Positions 46,649-56,172 of a stretch of DNA of 64,000 bases are shown here, in pieces. Both the position numbers and the translations under genes were made by a program. Positions within the stretch are counted from its first letter, which is position 1. Each line of letters starts with the position of its first letter. This stretch comes from JAWLGZ01 sp041690635. GTDB taxonomy: Bacteria > Pseudomonadota > Gammaproteobacteria > Thiohalomonadales > Thiohalomonadaceae. The notes below the pieces were generated by a model. The model ran no database searches and was not told the origin of the DNA. It was given only the letters and a program-made list of their open reading frames with translations. The DNA is taken from positions 496,001 to 560,000 of the forward strand of contig JAWLGZ010000003.1 of NCBI GenBank assembly GCA_041690635.1. Direction: 5' to 3'.

Positions 46649-48445
46649 ATGAAGATCAACCTGCCTGTCACCGGGAAGGAGCGGGTCTACGGGGACGATG
46701 TAACCATCATCTCCATGACCGACCTCAAGGGCATTATCACCTACGTCAACCGGGACTTCGTCGAGGTCAGCGGCTACTCCGAACAGGAGCTGCTCGGCAA
46801 GAACCACAACATCGTCCGCCATCCGGACGTCCCGCCCGTCGCGTTCCAGGACCTCTGGGACACCATCAAGGCAGGCCACTCCTGGCGCGGTATCGTCAAG
46901 AACCGCTGCAAGAGCGGCGATCACTACTGGGTCGACGCCTACGTCACCCCGGTGTTCGAGCGGGGCGAACTCATCGGCTACCAGTCGGTTCGCTCGCGAC
47001 CCGACGACGCGACCATCGCGGCGGCCGACGCGCTCTACGCGAAGCTGCGCGAGAGCAAGGCGACCCGGTTGCCGAAAAAGCGCAGCCTGTTCGATCTGAG
47101 CCTCAAGCTGCGTATCTTCGCCGCCCTGTTGGTCCTCAGCCTGCTGGCGGTCGGTGCCGGCATCGTCGCGGCCATCGGCAGCGCCCAGCAGCAGAAGCTC
47201 ATTGCCGCCCACATGGATCAGCTCGACCACGTGGAGCGGGCGTGGTCGGAGTTCAAGGCGGCGGCCCCGCCTGGGGCGGAGACAGGCCGGCTTTCCGAGA
47301 CCCTGGACGGGCTGCTGCGGCCGGAGGGCGCCCGCGGCGTGTTGGCCCGCGCCACCACGGTTGCGGACCACTACGGCCTGATTATTCTCGCCATCTGTGT
47401 CGCCGGCCTGGTCGCCATGGTGGTTATTGGCATGTTGCTGGTGCGGACGGTGGTGAAGCCGGTGCAGCTGGTGACCAATTTCGCCAAGGAGATTGCCGGG
47501 GGCCACCTGCAGCAGCGGATCGAGGTGCGATCGCAGGACGAGATCGGCGACATGCTCCAGTCCATGAAGCTGATGCAGGCGCGTCTGCGCACCTGCTTCG
47601 GGCGCTTTGCCGAGTCGGCCACCGAACTGGCGGCCGCCGCCGAGCAGCTTTCGACGGCCGGTGAACGCACCACACGCGACATGCAGCACCAGCAGGAGAA
47701 GACCGCACAGGTGGCCGGCTCGGTCCGCGAGATGTCCTCCGCGGTGCAGGAGGTGGCACGGCACACCGGCGAGGCCGCCGAGGCGGCGCGGGAGGCCGAT
47801 GCCCAGGCGACCGGCGGCAAGCAGGTGGTCGAGCGCAGCCGCAACGCCATCGAGGCATTGGCCGGCGAGGTGGAGCGCACCGGTGAGGTGGTGCATCGCC
47901 TGGAGGAGGACGGCAACAACATCTCCAGCATCATGGAGGTGATCTCCGGCATCGCCGAGCAGACCAATCTGCTGGCTCTGAACGCCGCCATCGAGGCGGC
48001 ACGTGCCGGTGAGTCGGGGCGCGGCTTCGCTGTCGTCGCCGACGAGGTGCGGACCCTGGCGCAGCGAACCCAGAACGCCACCACCGAGATCCAGAACGTG
48101 ATCGATCACCTCAAGGTCGGTATTGCCGACGCGGTAGAGGTGATGGGGCGCGGCCGCGAGCAGGCAGAGAAGGCGGTCTCCGAATCGGCCAACACCAACA
48201 AGGCGCTGGATGCCATCACCGGCTCGGTGGAGGTCATTACCCGCATGAGCGCACAGATCGCCGCCGCAGCCCAGGAGCAGAGCAGTGCGGTGGAGGGGGT
48301 GAGCAGCAGCGTGGTGACCATCAACGAACTGGGGCAGGACACCACCGAGAGCGCCCGCGCCATCGCCGATGCCGGCGTCCACCTGGCCAAGCTCGCCTCG
48401 GATCTGCAGGAGCTCATCGGCGCCTTCGCAGGCGACCGCTACTGA
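46649..48445 (+). CDS. Aer-type PAS methyl-accepting chemotaxis protein
   Basis: A 598-residue chemoreceptor. It starts MKINLPVTGKERVYGDD, then a PAS domain of the Aer type (SMTDLKGIITYVNRDFVEVS, GKNHNIVRHPDVP). Two membrane helices follow (about residues 150-172 and 245-270) around a short periplasmic loop, then HAMP and an MCP signalling domain with the conserved tip EVISGIAEQTNLLALNAAIE and EAARAGESGRGFAVVADEV. Aer proteins sense redox state through FAD. The ATG at 46649 has an AGAGGGGGG ribosome site and gives the standard N-terminus. No other chemotaxis gene is nearby. Confidence 0.95.
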   Translation: MKINLPVTGKERVYGDDVTIISMTDLKGIITYVNRDFVEVSGYSEQELLGKNHNIVRHPDVPPVAFQDLWDTIKAGHSWRGIVKNRCKSGDHYWVDAYVTPVFERGELIGYQSVRSRPDDATIAAADALYAKLRESKATRLPKKRSLFDLSLKLRIFAALLVLSLLAVGAGIVAAIGSAQQQKLIAAHMDQLDHVERAWSEFKAAAPPGAETGRLSETLDGLLRPEGARGVLARATTVADHYGLIILAICVAGLVAMVVIGMLLVRTVVKPVQLVTNFAKEIAGGHLQQRIEVRSQDEIGDMLQSMKLMQARLRTCFGRFAESATELAAAAEQLSTAGERTTRDMQHQQEKTAQVAGSVREMSSAVQEVARHTGEAAEAAREADAQATGGKQVVERSRNAIEALAGEVERTGEVVHRLEEDGNNISSIMEVISGIAEQTNLLALNAAIEAARAGESGRGFAVVADEVRTLAQRTQNATTEIQNVIDHLKVGIADAVEVMGRGREQAEKAVSESANTNKALDAITGSVEVITRMSAQIAAAAQEQSSAVEGVSSSVVTINELGQDTTESARAIADAGVHLAKLASDLQELIGAFAGDRY

Positions 48446-48452
48446 TATTGAT

Positions 48453-49445
48453 TTAAACCAGCAGCGGCGGCTGCTCCATCCGCCCGATCTGCTCGCGCAG
48501 CGCGTTCACCTGCTCCTCCCACCAGCGATCGGTGCCGAACCACGGGAACGCGCGGGGGAAGGCGGGGTCGTCCCAGCGCCGTGCCACCCAGGCGGCGTAG
48601 GCGATCATGCGCAGCGCGCGCAGAGGTTCGATGAGGTGCAGCTCGCGTCGATCAAAGTCATGGAACTCCTCGTACCCCTCCAGAATGTCGCCGAGTTGAA
48701 GCGACATCTGTTTGCGATCACCGGAGAGCAGCATCCACAGGTCCTGTACCGCCGGCCCCGTGCGGCAGTCGTCCAGGTCGACGAAGTGCGGCCCGGCATC
48801 GGTCCACAGGATGTTTCCCGGATGGCAGTCCCCATGCAGACGGATCTCGGCCACTGCGCCGGCACGGGAAAAGCCCTCCTCCACACCGGTGAGCACCTCT
48901 TCGGTCAGTGTGCCGAACTGTGCGCGCACTGACGCCGGCACAAAGGCCGACTCCAGCAGGAATCCTCGCGCTCCCCAGCCGTACTCACGGACATCCAGCC
49001 GCGGGCGTTCCGTGAACTGCCGGCCGCTCCCGACCATGTGGATACGTCCGAGAAAGCGGCCGATCCGCTCCAGTACCTCCGGGTCCTCCAGTTCCGGCGG
49101 ACGGCCGCCGCGCCGCGGAAACAGGGCGAACCGGAAACCGGCATGGAAGAGCAGGGTCTGTCCGGCCGCATCGGCCAGCGGCGCCACCATCGGGATCTCA
49201 GCCGCCGCCAGTTCGCCAGCGAAGGCGTGCTCTTCCCGAATCGCCGCATCGGTCCAGCGCTCCGGACGGTAGAACTTGGCGATCACCCAATCGCCGTCCT
49301 CCAGCCCCACCTGATAGACCCGGTTTTCGTAACTGTTGAGCGCCAGCAGCCGTCCGTCCGGCCGCCAGCCGGCCGCGTCGACGGCGTCGAGCAGCAGGTC
49401 GGGTGTCAGGGCATCGTAGGGGTGGGTCATGGGCGTGTTCGTCAT
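48453..49445 (-). CDS. srkA: Stress response serine/threonine kinase SrkA (YihE)
   Basis: A 330-residue kinase of the APH/choline-kinase fold: LLALNSYENRVYQVGLEDG (nucleotide loop), WVIAKFYRPERW with the ATP Lys, catalytic loop RLHGDCHPGNILW, and metal-binding FVDLDDC. E. coli SrkA protects against envelope and oxidative stress-linked death. Start at ATG 49445; an ATG five codons later is also possible. Convergent with the chemoreceptor gene. Confidence 0.95.
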   Translation of the reverse strand: MTNTPMTHPYDALTPDLLLDAVDAAGWRPDGRLLALNSYENRVYQVGLEDGDWVIAKFYRPERWTDAAIREEHAFAGELAAAEIPMVAPLADAAGQTLLFHAGFRFALFPRRGGRPPELEDPEVLERIGRFLGRIHMVGSGRQFTERPRLDVREYGWGARGFLLESAFVPASVRAQFGTLTEEVLTGVEEGFSRAGAVAEIRLHGDCHPGNILWTDAGPHFVDLDDCRTGPAVQDLWMLLSGDRKQMSLQLGDILEGYEEFHDFDRRELHLIEPLRALRMIAYAAWVARRWDDPAFPRAFPWFGTDRWWEEQVNALREQIGRMEQPPLLV

Positions 49446-49552
49446 ACCGCTAGCTTACCCGAGTCGCCCACCGGGCATCGGGTAAAGAGAGCGGATTTGC
49501 ACACTCTCCGCCGCCGCGGCACCATCATGGCCAGAAAGAAACGGAGCCGCCG

Positions 49553-51220
49553 ATGAAGCGCATTCGCCCCTGCACCCTCCTGCTGTTTCTGTTTAGCGGC
49601 ATCGCCATCGCCGCCGACATACCGCCGACACCGGCGGTGGCCACCGCCCATCCGGCGGCCACCGAGGCCGGCATGGCGATCCTGGCGGAGGGCGGCAACG
49701 CGTTCGATGCAGCGGTGGCGATCAGCGCAGCCCTGGCGGTGGTGGAGCCCTACAGCTCCGGTATCGGCGGGGGCGGTTTCTGGCTGCTGCACGAGGCCGG
49801 CGGTCGCGAGGTGATGATCGACGGGCGTGAGCGGGCGCCGCTGGCCGCCCACCGCAACATGTACCTCGACCCGGCCGGCCAGCCAGTTGAGGGGCTGTCG
49901 ATGGACGGGCCGCTCGCGGCCGGGATCCCGGGTGAGCCCGCGGCGCTGGCACACATCGCGGAACAGTACGGCCGCCTGCCCTTGGCGCAGACACTCGCCC
50001 CGGCCATCCGGCTGGCCCGGGAGGGGTTCGAGGTGACGCCGCACTACCGGCGCATGGCGTCGTTCCGCAAGGGGGCGCTGAAGGCCTCGCCGGCCGCTGC
50101 GGAGCTGTTTCTGGCCGACGGCGAGGTGCCGTCTCCGGGGGCGCGCATTCGCCAGCCGGAGCTGGCGCAAACGCTGGAGGCGATCGCCCGCAGCGGGCAC
50201 GACGGGTTCTATCGGGGACCGGTCGCCGAGCGGCTGGTCAGCGGGGTACAGGCGGCCGGGGGGATCTGGTCCCTGGAGGACCTGTCCGGGTACGAGGTGG
50301 TGGAGCGCGAGCCGGTGCGGACGCACTACCGTGGCTACACCCTGGTCTCCGCCGCGCCCCCCTCCTCCGGCGGGGTGGCCCTGGCCACCATGCTGAACAT
50401 CCTCGAAGGCTACGACTTGAAAGAAGCCGACCCGGTGCAGCGCACCCATCTGGTGGTGGAGGCGATGCGCCGAGCCTATCGCGACCGGGCGGAGTATCTG
50501 GGTGACCCCGATTTTGTCCAGGTGCCGCTGGAGCGGCTGACCCACCCGTTTTACGCCGCCGGATTGCGCGCCACCATCAGCCCCGAACAGGCCACGCCGA
50601 GCCGGTCGCTGCCCGGGTTTGCCATCGAGGCCAAGGGGCGCGACACCACCCACTTCTCCGTGCTCGACGGCGACGGCAACTACGTCGCGGCAACGCTCAG
50701 CGTCAACTACCCGTTCGGCTCCGGCTTCGTGGTGCCGGGCACCGGCGTGCTGTTGAACGACGAGATGGACGACTTCTCCGCCAAGCCGGGCGTGCCCAAC
50801 CTCTACGGGCTGGTGGGGGCCGAGGCGAATGCCATCGCGCCGGGCAAGCGCATGCTGTCGAGCATGTCGCCCACCTTCGTGCGTGGTGAGGAGCGGGTGG
50901 CGATCCTCGGCACGCCGGGGGGCAGCCGCATCATCACCATGGTCCTGCTGGGTATCCTGGAGTTCGTCGACGGCGGCGAGCCGGAGGCGTGGGTGGGCCG
51001 CCCGCGTTACCACCACCAGTACCTCCCGGATCGGATCTTCCACGAGCCGGATGCCTTCAGCGCCGCTGAGGTGGCGGCGCTGACCGCCCTGGGCCACGAA
51101 CTGGAACCGCTGGAGCGCCCCTACGGCAACATGCAGGCCATCCTGTGGGACCGCAGGGCGGGGCAGGTGAAGGCGGCGAGCGATCCCCGGCTCGAGGGGC
51201 GCGCCCGGGTTGGGCGTTAG
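49553..51220 (+). CDS. ggt: Gamma-glutamyltransferase
   Basis: A 555-residue periplasmic enzyme with a signal peptide (CTLLLFLFSGIAIAAD). It self-cleaves before the catalytic Thr at about residue 365 (RDTTHFSVLDGDG) into large and small subunits. Other landmarks: AILAEGGNAFDAAVAISAAL, SSGIGGGGFWLLH, the Arg-containing RERAPLAAH, and GSRIITMVLLGIL. It cleaves glutathione and transfers the glutamyl group, linking functionally to the glutathione reductase 4 kb away. Confidence 0.97.
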   Translation: MKRIRPCTLLLFLFSGIAIAADIPPTPAVATAHPAATEAGMAILAEGGNAFDAAVAISAALAVVEPYSSGIGGGGFWLLHEAGGREVMIDGRERAPLAAHRNMYLDPAGQPVEGLSMDGPLAAGIPGEPAALAHIAEQYGRLPLAQTLAPAIRLAREGFEVTPHYRRMASFRKGALKASPAAAELFLADGEVPSPGARIRQPELAQTLEAIARSGHDGFYRGPVAERLVSGVQAAGGIWSLEDLSGYEVVEREPVRTHYRGYTLVSAAPPSSGGVALATMLNILEGYDLKEADPVQRTHLVVEAMRRAYRDRAEYLGDPDFVQVPLERLTHPFYAAGLRATISPEQATPSRSLPGFAIEAKGRDTTHFSVLDGDGNYVAATLSVNYPFGSGFVVPGTGVLLNDEMDDFSAKPGVPNLYGLVGAEANAIAPGKRMLSSMSPTFVRGEERVAILGTPGGSRIITMVLLGILEFVDGGEPEAWVGRPRYHHQYLPDRIFHEPDAFSAAEVAALTALGHELEPLERPYGNMQAILWDRRAGQVKAASDPRLEGRARVGR

Positions 51221-51266
51221 ACTTTGAAGGCGCACGGTCGCCTGACCCATCCCGAGGAGTAACCCA

Positions 51267-52106
51267 GTGTCCGACACCTCCCTGACCATCGAACTGCCTC
51301 CGGAACTGATGCAGCGGCTGCGCACCCGTGCGCAGGCCACCGACAGCGACCCTGAGACACTGGCCCGGCAGGCCCTGCGGCGCCTGCTCGCCACCGACGG
51401 GTCGGCCGGCAACGCCGTCTTCGTCTCGGCACCGGTCAACGCGCTGGTGGAGGGCATCTACCAAGAGAACACCACCATCGCCGACATACGGCGGCGGGGC
51501 GACTTCGGATTGGGGACCTTCAACCAGCTGGACGGCGAGATGGTGGTGCTCGATGGCGAGGTGTACCAGTTAAGGGCGGACGGCCGCGCCTACCGGGTGC
51601 CGGACTCTGAGCAGACGCCGTTCGCCTGCGTCACCTTCTTCGCGGCCGACAGCGGCGAACAGATCGACCGGCCGCTCGACCACGACGGGCTGCTCCATCT
51701 GCTCGATATGCTGCTGCCGTCGAAGAACATGCTCTACGCCATCCGTATCGAAGGGGAGTTCGACTACGTGCGCACCCGCTCGGTGCCGCGACAGGAGAGC
51801 TACCGACCACTGGTGGAGGTGGCGCGCGAGCAGCCGGAGTTCGAGTTCGAACGGGTCAGCGGCACCCTCGCCGGCTTCTGGACCCCCTCGTTCATGGGTT
51901 CGCTCACCGTCCCCGGCTACCACCTGCATTTCCTGACCGCCGCGCGCGACAGCGGCGGCCACCTGCTGGAGTGCCGCACCCGCAACGTGCATGTGGCGAT
52001 TCAGCACGTGCCGATGCTGGAGGTGGGACTGCCGATTACACTCGATTACCTTACTGCCGATTTCACCCGTGACCTGGACTCCGACCTGGACGAGGCGGAG
52101 CACTGA
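51267..52106 (+). CDS. budA: Alpha-acetolactate decarboxylase with N-terminal ribbon-helix-helix segment
   Basis: A 279-residue protein. Residues about 40-270 are acetolactate decarboxylase: ALVEGIYQENTTIADIRRRG, DFGLGTFNQLDGEMVVLDGE, the zinc-binding GYHLHFLTAARDSGGHLLEC. It converts acetolactate to acetoin. Before this come about 40 residues (LTIELPPELMQRLRTRAQAT, then SDPETLARQALRRLL) typical of ribbon-helix-helix DNA-binding proteins, which is unusual for the family. GTG start at 51267 with CGAGGAG upstream. Neither the acetolactate synthase nor butanediol dehydrogenase gene is adjacent. Confidence 0.93.
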   Translation: MSDTSLTIELPPELMQRLRTRAQATDSDPETLARQALRRLLATDGSAGNAVFVSAPVNALVEGIYQENTTIADIRRRGDFGLGTFNQLDGEMVVLDGEVYQLRADGRAYRVPDSEQTPFACVTFFAADSGEQIDRPLDHDGLLHLLDMLLPSKNMLYAIRIEGEFDYVRTRSVPRQESYRPLVEVAREQPEFEFERVSGTLAGFWTPSFMGSLTVPGYHLHFLTAARDSGGHLLECRTRNVHVAIQHVPMLEVGLPITLDYLTADFTRDLDSDLDEAEH

Positions 52107-52129
52107 AGCGAGTTTTTCGAGGAAAGCGC

Positions 52130-52567
52130 ATGAGCGAGCCACTTCACATCGTCTGTCCCCACTGCGAAGCGGTGAACCGCATCCCGGCCGAACGCCTCGA
52201 CGACGGGCCCAAATGCGGCAAGTGTCACCGGCCCCTGTTCACCGCCCATCCGGTGGAGCTGACCGCAGCCAATTTCGACCGGCACCTCGGCCGCAACGAC
52301 ATCCCGCTGCTGGTGGACTTCTGGGCCCCCTGGTGTGGCCCGTGCAAGATGATGGCGCCGCAGTTTGCGCAGGCGGCCGCTCAACTCGAGCCGCGCGTGC
52401 GCCTGGTCAAGGTGAACACCGAGGCCGAGCAGACGCTCGGTGCCCGCTTCGGCATCCGCAGCATCCCCACCCTGGCGCTGTTCCGCGGCGGACGCGAGAT
52501 CGCCCGCCAGCCGGGCGCCATGGGCGCGACCGACATCGTGCGTTGGGCCAGGAGCAACGGTGCCTAG
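52130..52567 (+). CDS. trxC: Thioredoxin 2
   Basis: A 145-residue TrxC: an N-terminal zinc finger with two CxxC pairs (IVCPHCEAVNRI and GPKCGKCHR) and a thioredoxin fold with active site FWAPWCGPCKMM. The cis-Pro is in IRSIPTLALF. Its TAG stop codon (52565-52567) is also the first three bases of the MITE-like element at 52565-52747, so the C-terminus may have been set by insertion. Confidence 0.97.
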   Translation: MSEPLHIVCPHCEAVNRIPAERLDDGPKCGKCHRPLFTAHPVELTAANFDRHLGRNDIPLLVDFWAPWCGPCKMMAPQFAQAAAQLEPRVRLVKVNTEAEQTLGARFGIRSIPTLALFRGGREIARQPGAMGATDIVRWARSNGA

Positions 52568-52747
52568 AGCACCGAACAGATAAATGGAACGTTGTCCTTA
52601 AGAGCCGGCCAGCTGTAGGAGCCCGCCCCTGCGGGCGAATGGGCCTACCGGAGCAAATCCAGGGCTGAAGCGGCTTTGCCGCTATTCGCCCGGAGGGCCG
52701 GGCTCCTACAGATTAAGCAACACTCGGTTTAGCTGTTCGGTGCTCTA
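52565..52747. mobile_element. MITE-like palindromic element, copy A
   Basis: A 183-base element with terminal inverted repeats TAGAGCACCGAACAGATAA and (right end) AGCTGTTCGGTGCTCTA, and an inner large palindrome (GTAGGAGCCCGCCCCTGCGG against CCGGAGGGCCGGGCTCCTAC). A second copy lies inverted at 61418-61606. TA at both outer edges suggests TA-target insertion, as with IS630/mariner-type transposases. It encodes no protein, so it must be mobilised in trans. Confidence 0.8.
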
Positions 52748-52811
52748 GGGCAATCGGAACGGCCCCATGCTAGATTGGGTCCAAGTTTGCACCTCCCCCA
52801 TGGAAAACAGC

Positions 52812-54851
52812 ATGTCCAATCCCCTGCTCGATCTGACCGGGCTGCCCCCGTTCGACGCCATCCGGCCGGAACATGTGGAGCCGGCTATCGACGCCATCCT
52901 GGCCGACAACCGCGCTGCCGTAGCGGCGTTGCTGGAGCGGGGCGGAGCGTTCACCTGGGAGAGTCTGGTGGTGCCGCTGGAGGCGCTGCAGGACCGGCTC
53001 GACCGGGCCTGGTCGCCGGTCGGCCACCTCAATGCGGTGGTCAACTCCGAGCCGTTGCGCGCCGCCTACAACGCCTGTCTGCCGAAGCTGAGCGACTACG
53101 CCACCGAGATGGGCCAAAACCGGCGGCTGTTCGAGGCGTTCCGCGCACTGCGCGAGGGCCCCGAATTCGTCCGGCTGGACACCGCGCAGCGCAAGCTGGT
53201 GGAGAACACACTGCGCGACTTCCGTCTCGCCGGAGTGGACCTGCCGTCGGAACAGCAGTCCCGCTTCAAGACCATCGCCCAGGAGCTCTCCACCCTCACC
53301 AGCCGCTTCAGCGACAACCTGCTCGATGCCACCAACGCCTGGGAGAGGGTGATTGACGAGCCGGCCCGGCTCGCCGGCATCCCCGAGAGTGCCCTCGGGA
53401 TGTTCCAGCAGGCGGCGGAGCGCAAGGGGGTGGAGGGGTGGCTGCTCAACCTGGAGTTTCCCTCCTATTTTGCCGTGCTCACCTACGCGGACGATCGCGA
53501 CCTGCGCCGTGAGGTCTACGAGGCGTTCGTCACCCGCGCCTCCGATCGCGGTCCCCCCGCCGGACAGTGGGACAACGGCCCGGTGATGGAGGAGATTCTG
53601 CGCCTGCGCCACGAGCAGGCGCGGCTGCTCGGGTTCGAGCACTACGCCGCCCGCTCACTCGCCACCAAGATGGCGGAGAGCCCGGAGCAGGTGCTCGATT
53701 TTCTGCGCGACCTGGCCGCCCGCTCCATCGACCTGGCCCGCCGGGAATTGGACGAACTGGCGGCCTTCGCCCGCGACACGCAGGGGCTCGAATCGCTGGA
53801 GGCGTGGGACGTCGGCTACTGCTCGGAGAAGCTGCGCCAGGCGCGGCACGCCCTCTCCCAGGAGGAGTTGCGCCCCTGGTTCCCGGTGGATCGGGTGCTG
53901 GCCGGGCTGTTCGGCGTAGTGCAGCGGCTGTTCGGGGTGGAGGTGGTCGAGCGCAGCGGCGTCGCCGTCTGGCACCCCGACGTACGCTTTTTCGAGATAC
54001 GGGATGCAGGCGGGCTGCGCGGCGCCTTCTATCTGGACCTGTTCGCCCGCGCCCACAAGCGCGGCGGCGCCTGGATGGATGAGTGCATCGGCCGCCGCCG
54101 GACACCGGACGGCAGGGTGCAGACCCCGGTCGCCTACCTCACCTGCAACTTCGCCCCGCCGGTGGGTGATCGGCCCGCGCTGCTCACCCACGACGAGGTG
54201 ACCACCCTCTTTCACGAGTTCGGCCACGGCCTCCACCACCTGCTGACCCGGGTGGAGACCGCCGGGGTGGCGGGCATCAACGGCGTACCGTGGGACGCGG
54301 TGGAACTGCCCAGCCAGTTCCTCGAGAACTGGTGCTGGGAGCGCGATGCACTGCAGCTCATCTCCGGCCACTACGAGAGCGGCGCCGCGCTGCCGGACGA
54401 TCTCTTTGGCCGGCTGGTCGCCGCGCGCAACTTTCAGACCGGCATGAAGATGGTGCGCCAGCTCGAATTCGCCCTTTTCGACTTCCGTCTGCACGTCGAG
54501 TACGATCCGGCACAGGGTGGTCGGGTACAGCCGATACTGGATCAGGTGCGTGCCGAGGTGGCCGTGGTGCCGATCCCCGAATACAATCGGTTCCAGCACG
54601 GCTTCTCCCACATCTTCGCGGGGGGTTACGCGGCCGGCTACTACAGCTACAAATGGGCGGAGGTGCTGTCGGCCGATGCCTTTTCCCGGTTCGAGGAGGA
54701 GGGGATCTTCAACCGGGAGACCGGCCTGGCATTTCTGGAGGCGGTACTGGAGCAGGGGGGCTCCCGTGATCCGACAGAGCTGTTTGTCGAGTTCCGGGGG
54801 CGTGAGCCGAGCATCGACGCACTGCTTCGCCATAGCGGAATAACAGCCTGA
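52812..54851 (+). CDS. prlC: Oligopeptidase A (M3 family)
   Basis: A 679-residue cytoplasmic zinc peptidase. The active site reads TTLFHEFGHGLHHLL (HExxH as HEFGH), with the third ligand Glu in PSQFLENWCWE. The N-terminal helical domain starts NPLLDLTGLPPFDAIRPEHV, standard for PrlC. C-terminal FSHIFAGGYAAGYYSYKWAE is also typical. The start is uncertain: I took Met at 52812 (MSNPLL); ATG at 52800 is in frame. It degrades signal peptides and short peptides. Confidence 0.95.
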   Translation: MSNPLLDLTGLPPFDAIRPEHVEPAIDAILADNRAAVAALLERGGAFTWESLVVPLEALQDRLDRAWSPVGHLNAVVNSEPLRAAYNACLPKLSDYATEMGQNRRLFEAFRALREGPEFVRLDTAQRKLVENTLRDFRLAGVDLPSEQQSRFKTIAQELSTLTSRFSDNLLDATNAWERVIDEPARLAGIPESALGMFQQAAERKGVEGWLLNLEFPSYFAVLTYADDRDLRREVYEAFVTRASDRGPPAGQWDNGPVMEEILRLRHEQARLLGFEHYAARSLATKMAESPEQVLDFLRDLAARSIDLARRELDELAAFARDTQGLESLEAWDVGYCSEKLRQARHALSQEELRPWFPVDRVLAGLFGVVQRLFGVEVVERSGVAVWHPDVRFFEIRDAGGLRGAFYLDLFARAHKRGGAWMDECIGRRRTPDGRVQTPVAYLTCNFAPPVGDRPALLTHDEVTTLFHEFGHGLHHLLTRVETAGVAGINGVPWDAVELPSQFLENWCWERDALQLISGHYESGAALPDDLFGRLVAARNFQTGMKMVRQLEFALFDFRLHVEYDPAQGGRVQPILDQVRAEVAVVPIPEYNRFQHGFSHIFAGGYAAGYYSYKWAEVLSADAFSRFEEEGIFNRETGLAFLEAVLEQGGSRDPTELFVEFRGREPSIDALLRHSGITA

Positions 54852-54867
54852 AAAAAGAACTCAAAGC

Positions 54868-55347
54868 GTGATTCGGGCTTCTCTACTCCTGATTCTCATC
54901 CTCATTGCGGCACCGGCGAGCGCGGAAACCCGCTTCATCGCCGACCGGGTGCTGGCCGATCTCTACGCCGGCGCCACCGGGCTCGATGTGCTGGGCAAGC
55001 TGCCCACCGGCACCCCGGTCGAGGTGCTCGCCACCGAATTGGGGCGGGTCCGGGTGAAGGCCCCTGACGGCCGCATCGGCTGGGTGCCGGTGGATCTGGT
55101 CCAGGCGGAGCGCCCCGCCCAGTTTCACGTCCTGACCCTCGCTGAACAGCAGAAGCGTACCGCCGCCGAACTGCTTCAGGTGCAGGCGGAACTGGCCGAA
55201 TTGCGGCGCCAGCAGGATATACGGCAGGAGGGGCTGGAGTGGTGGCAGGTGGTCGGTCTGGCCATCGCGTTCACTGCCGGCTTCTTCCTCGGCATCGCCT
55301 GGCTGGATCGACGCATCCGTGTCCGGCACGGCGGTTTCCGCGTGTGA
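54868..55347 (+). CDS. YgiM-like SH3 domain membrane protein (TIGR04211)
   Basis: A 159-residue exported protein: signal peptide (LLLILILIAAPASAE), a bacterial SH3 domain (about residues 22-80, ending RIGWVPVDLV), a coiled coil (AEQQKRTAAELLQVQAELAE) and one C-terminal membrane helix (VVGLAIAFTAGFFLGIAWL) with a basic tail inside. GTG start at 54868. Its last codons overlap the start of xthA by four bases (GTGA), so the two are coupled. Role unknown; probably envelope. Confidence 0.9.
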   Translation: MIRASLLLILILIAAPASAETRFIADRVLADLYAGATGLDVLGKLPTGTPVEVLATELGRVRVKAPDGRIGWVPVDLVQAERPAQFHVLTLAEQQKRTAAELLQVQAELAELRRQQDIRQEGLEWWQVVGLAIAFTAGFFLGIAWLDRRIRVRHGGFRV

Positions 55348-56114
55348 AGATCGCCACCTGGAACGTCAACTCTCTCCGCGTCCGCCTCAACCACCTCCTC
55401 GACTGGCTGGGCAGGCACCGTCCCGATGTGCTCGCCCTGCAGGAGATCAAGCTGGCCGACGATCAGTGCCCGGTCGATGCGCTCGCCGAGGCGGGTTATC
55501 AGGCGCTGATCTCGGGCCAGAAGGGGTATAACGGCGTCGCCCTGCTCAGCCGTGAGCCGACGGGAGGCGGGGTGGTTCGCGACCTGCCCGGCTTCGGCGA
55601 CCCGCAGCGGCGGGTGTTGGGGGCCACCTTCAACGGCGTGCGGGTGATCAACCTCTACGTGCCGAACGGCCAGGCGGTCGGCTCGGAGAAGTACGAATAC
55701 AAACTCGCCTGGCTGGAGCGGCTGACCGCCTTCCTGGAGGATGAGCTGGAAGTGCACCCGCATCTGGTGGTGCTCGGCGACTTCAATATCGCACCGGAGC
55801 CGCGCGACGTGTACGACCCGGAGGCGTGGGCCGGGCAGGTGCTCTTTTCCGATCCGGAGCGGGAGGCATTTTCGCGGCTGCTCGATCTGGGGCTGGCGGA
55901 CACCTACCGCCGGTTTGATACGGAGTCGGGTGCCTTCACCTGGTGGGACTACCGCATGGGCGCCTTCCGCCGCAACCGCGGTGTGCGCATCGACCACATC
56001 CTCGCCAGTGCGCCGCTCGCCGACCGGTGTCGTGCGGTGGTCATCGACCGCGAGCCGCGCGGCTGGGAGCGTCCCTCGGACCACGCCCCGGTACTCGCCG
56101 AATTCGACCTGTGA
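55344..56114 (+). CDS. xthA: Exodeoxyribonuclease III
   Basis: A 256-residue AP endonuclease/exonuclease III: KIATWNVNSLRVRLNHLLDW, LALQEIKLADDQ with the metal-binding Glu, GYNGVALLSR, VVLGDFNIAPEPRDVYDP, the catalytic YRMGAFRRNRGVRIDHIL, and SDHAPVLAEF. It cuts at abasic sites and trims 3' ends in base-excision repair. The GTG at 55344 gives the conserved N-terminus. Confidence 0.97.
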   Translation: MKIATWNVNSLRVRLNHLLDWLGRHRPDVLALQEIKLADDQCPVDALAEAGYQALISGQKGYNGVALLSREPTGGGVVRDLPGFGDPQRRVLGATFNGVRVINLYVPNGQAVGSEKYEYKLAWLERLTAFLEDELEVHPHLVVLGDFNIAPEPRDVYDPEAWAGQVLFSDPEREAFSRLLDLGLADTYRRFDTESGAFTWWDYRMGAFRRNRGVRIDHILASAPLADRCRAVVIDREPRGWERPSDHAPVLAEFDL

Positions 56115-56172
56115 GGCCTCGATTGCGGTGACGGGGCGCGTTCGGTAGATTCGGGCGACGAGGGAGTCACCT

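Noticed and set aside
46559..48382. 607-codon frame opposite the chemoreceptor gene
   Set aside because: Antisense shadow, Leu/His/Gly-rich, no domain.
49442..51457. 671-codon frame opposite ggt
   Set aside because: Antisense shadow of a clearly conserved enzyme.
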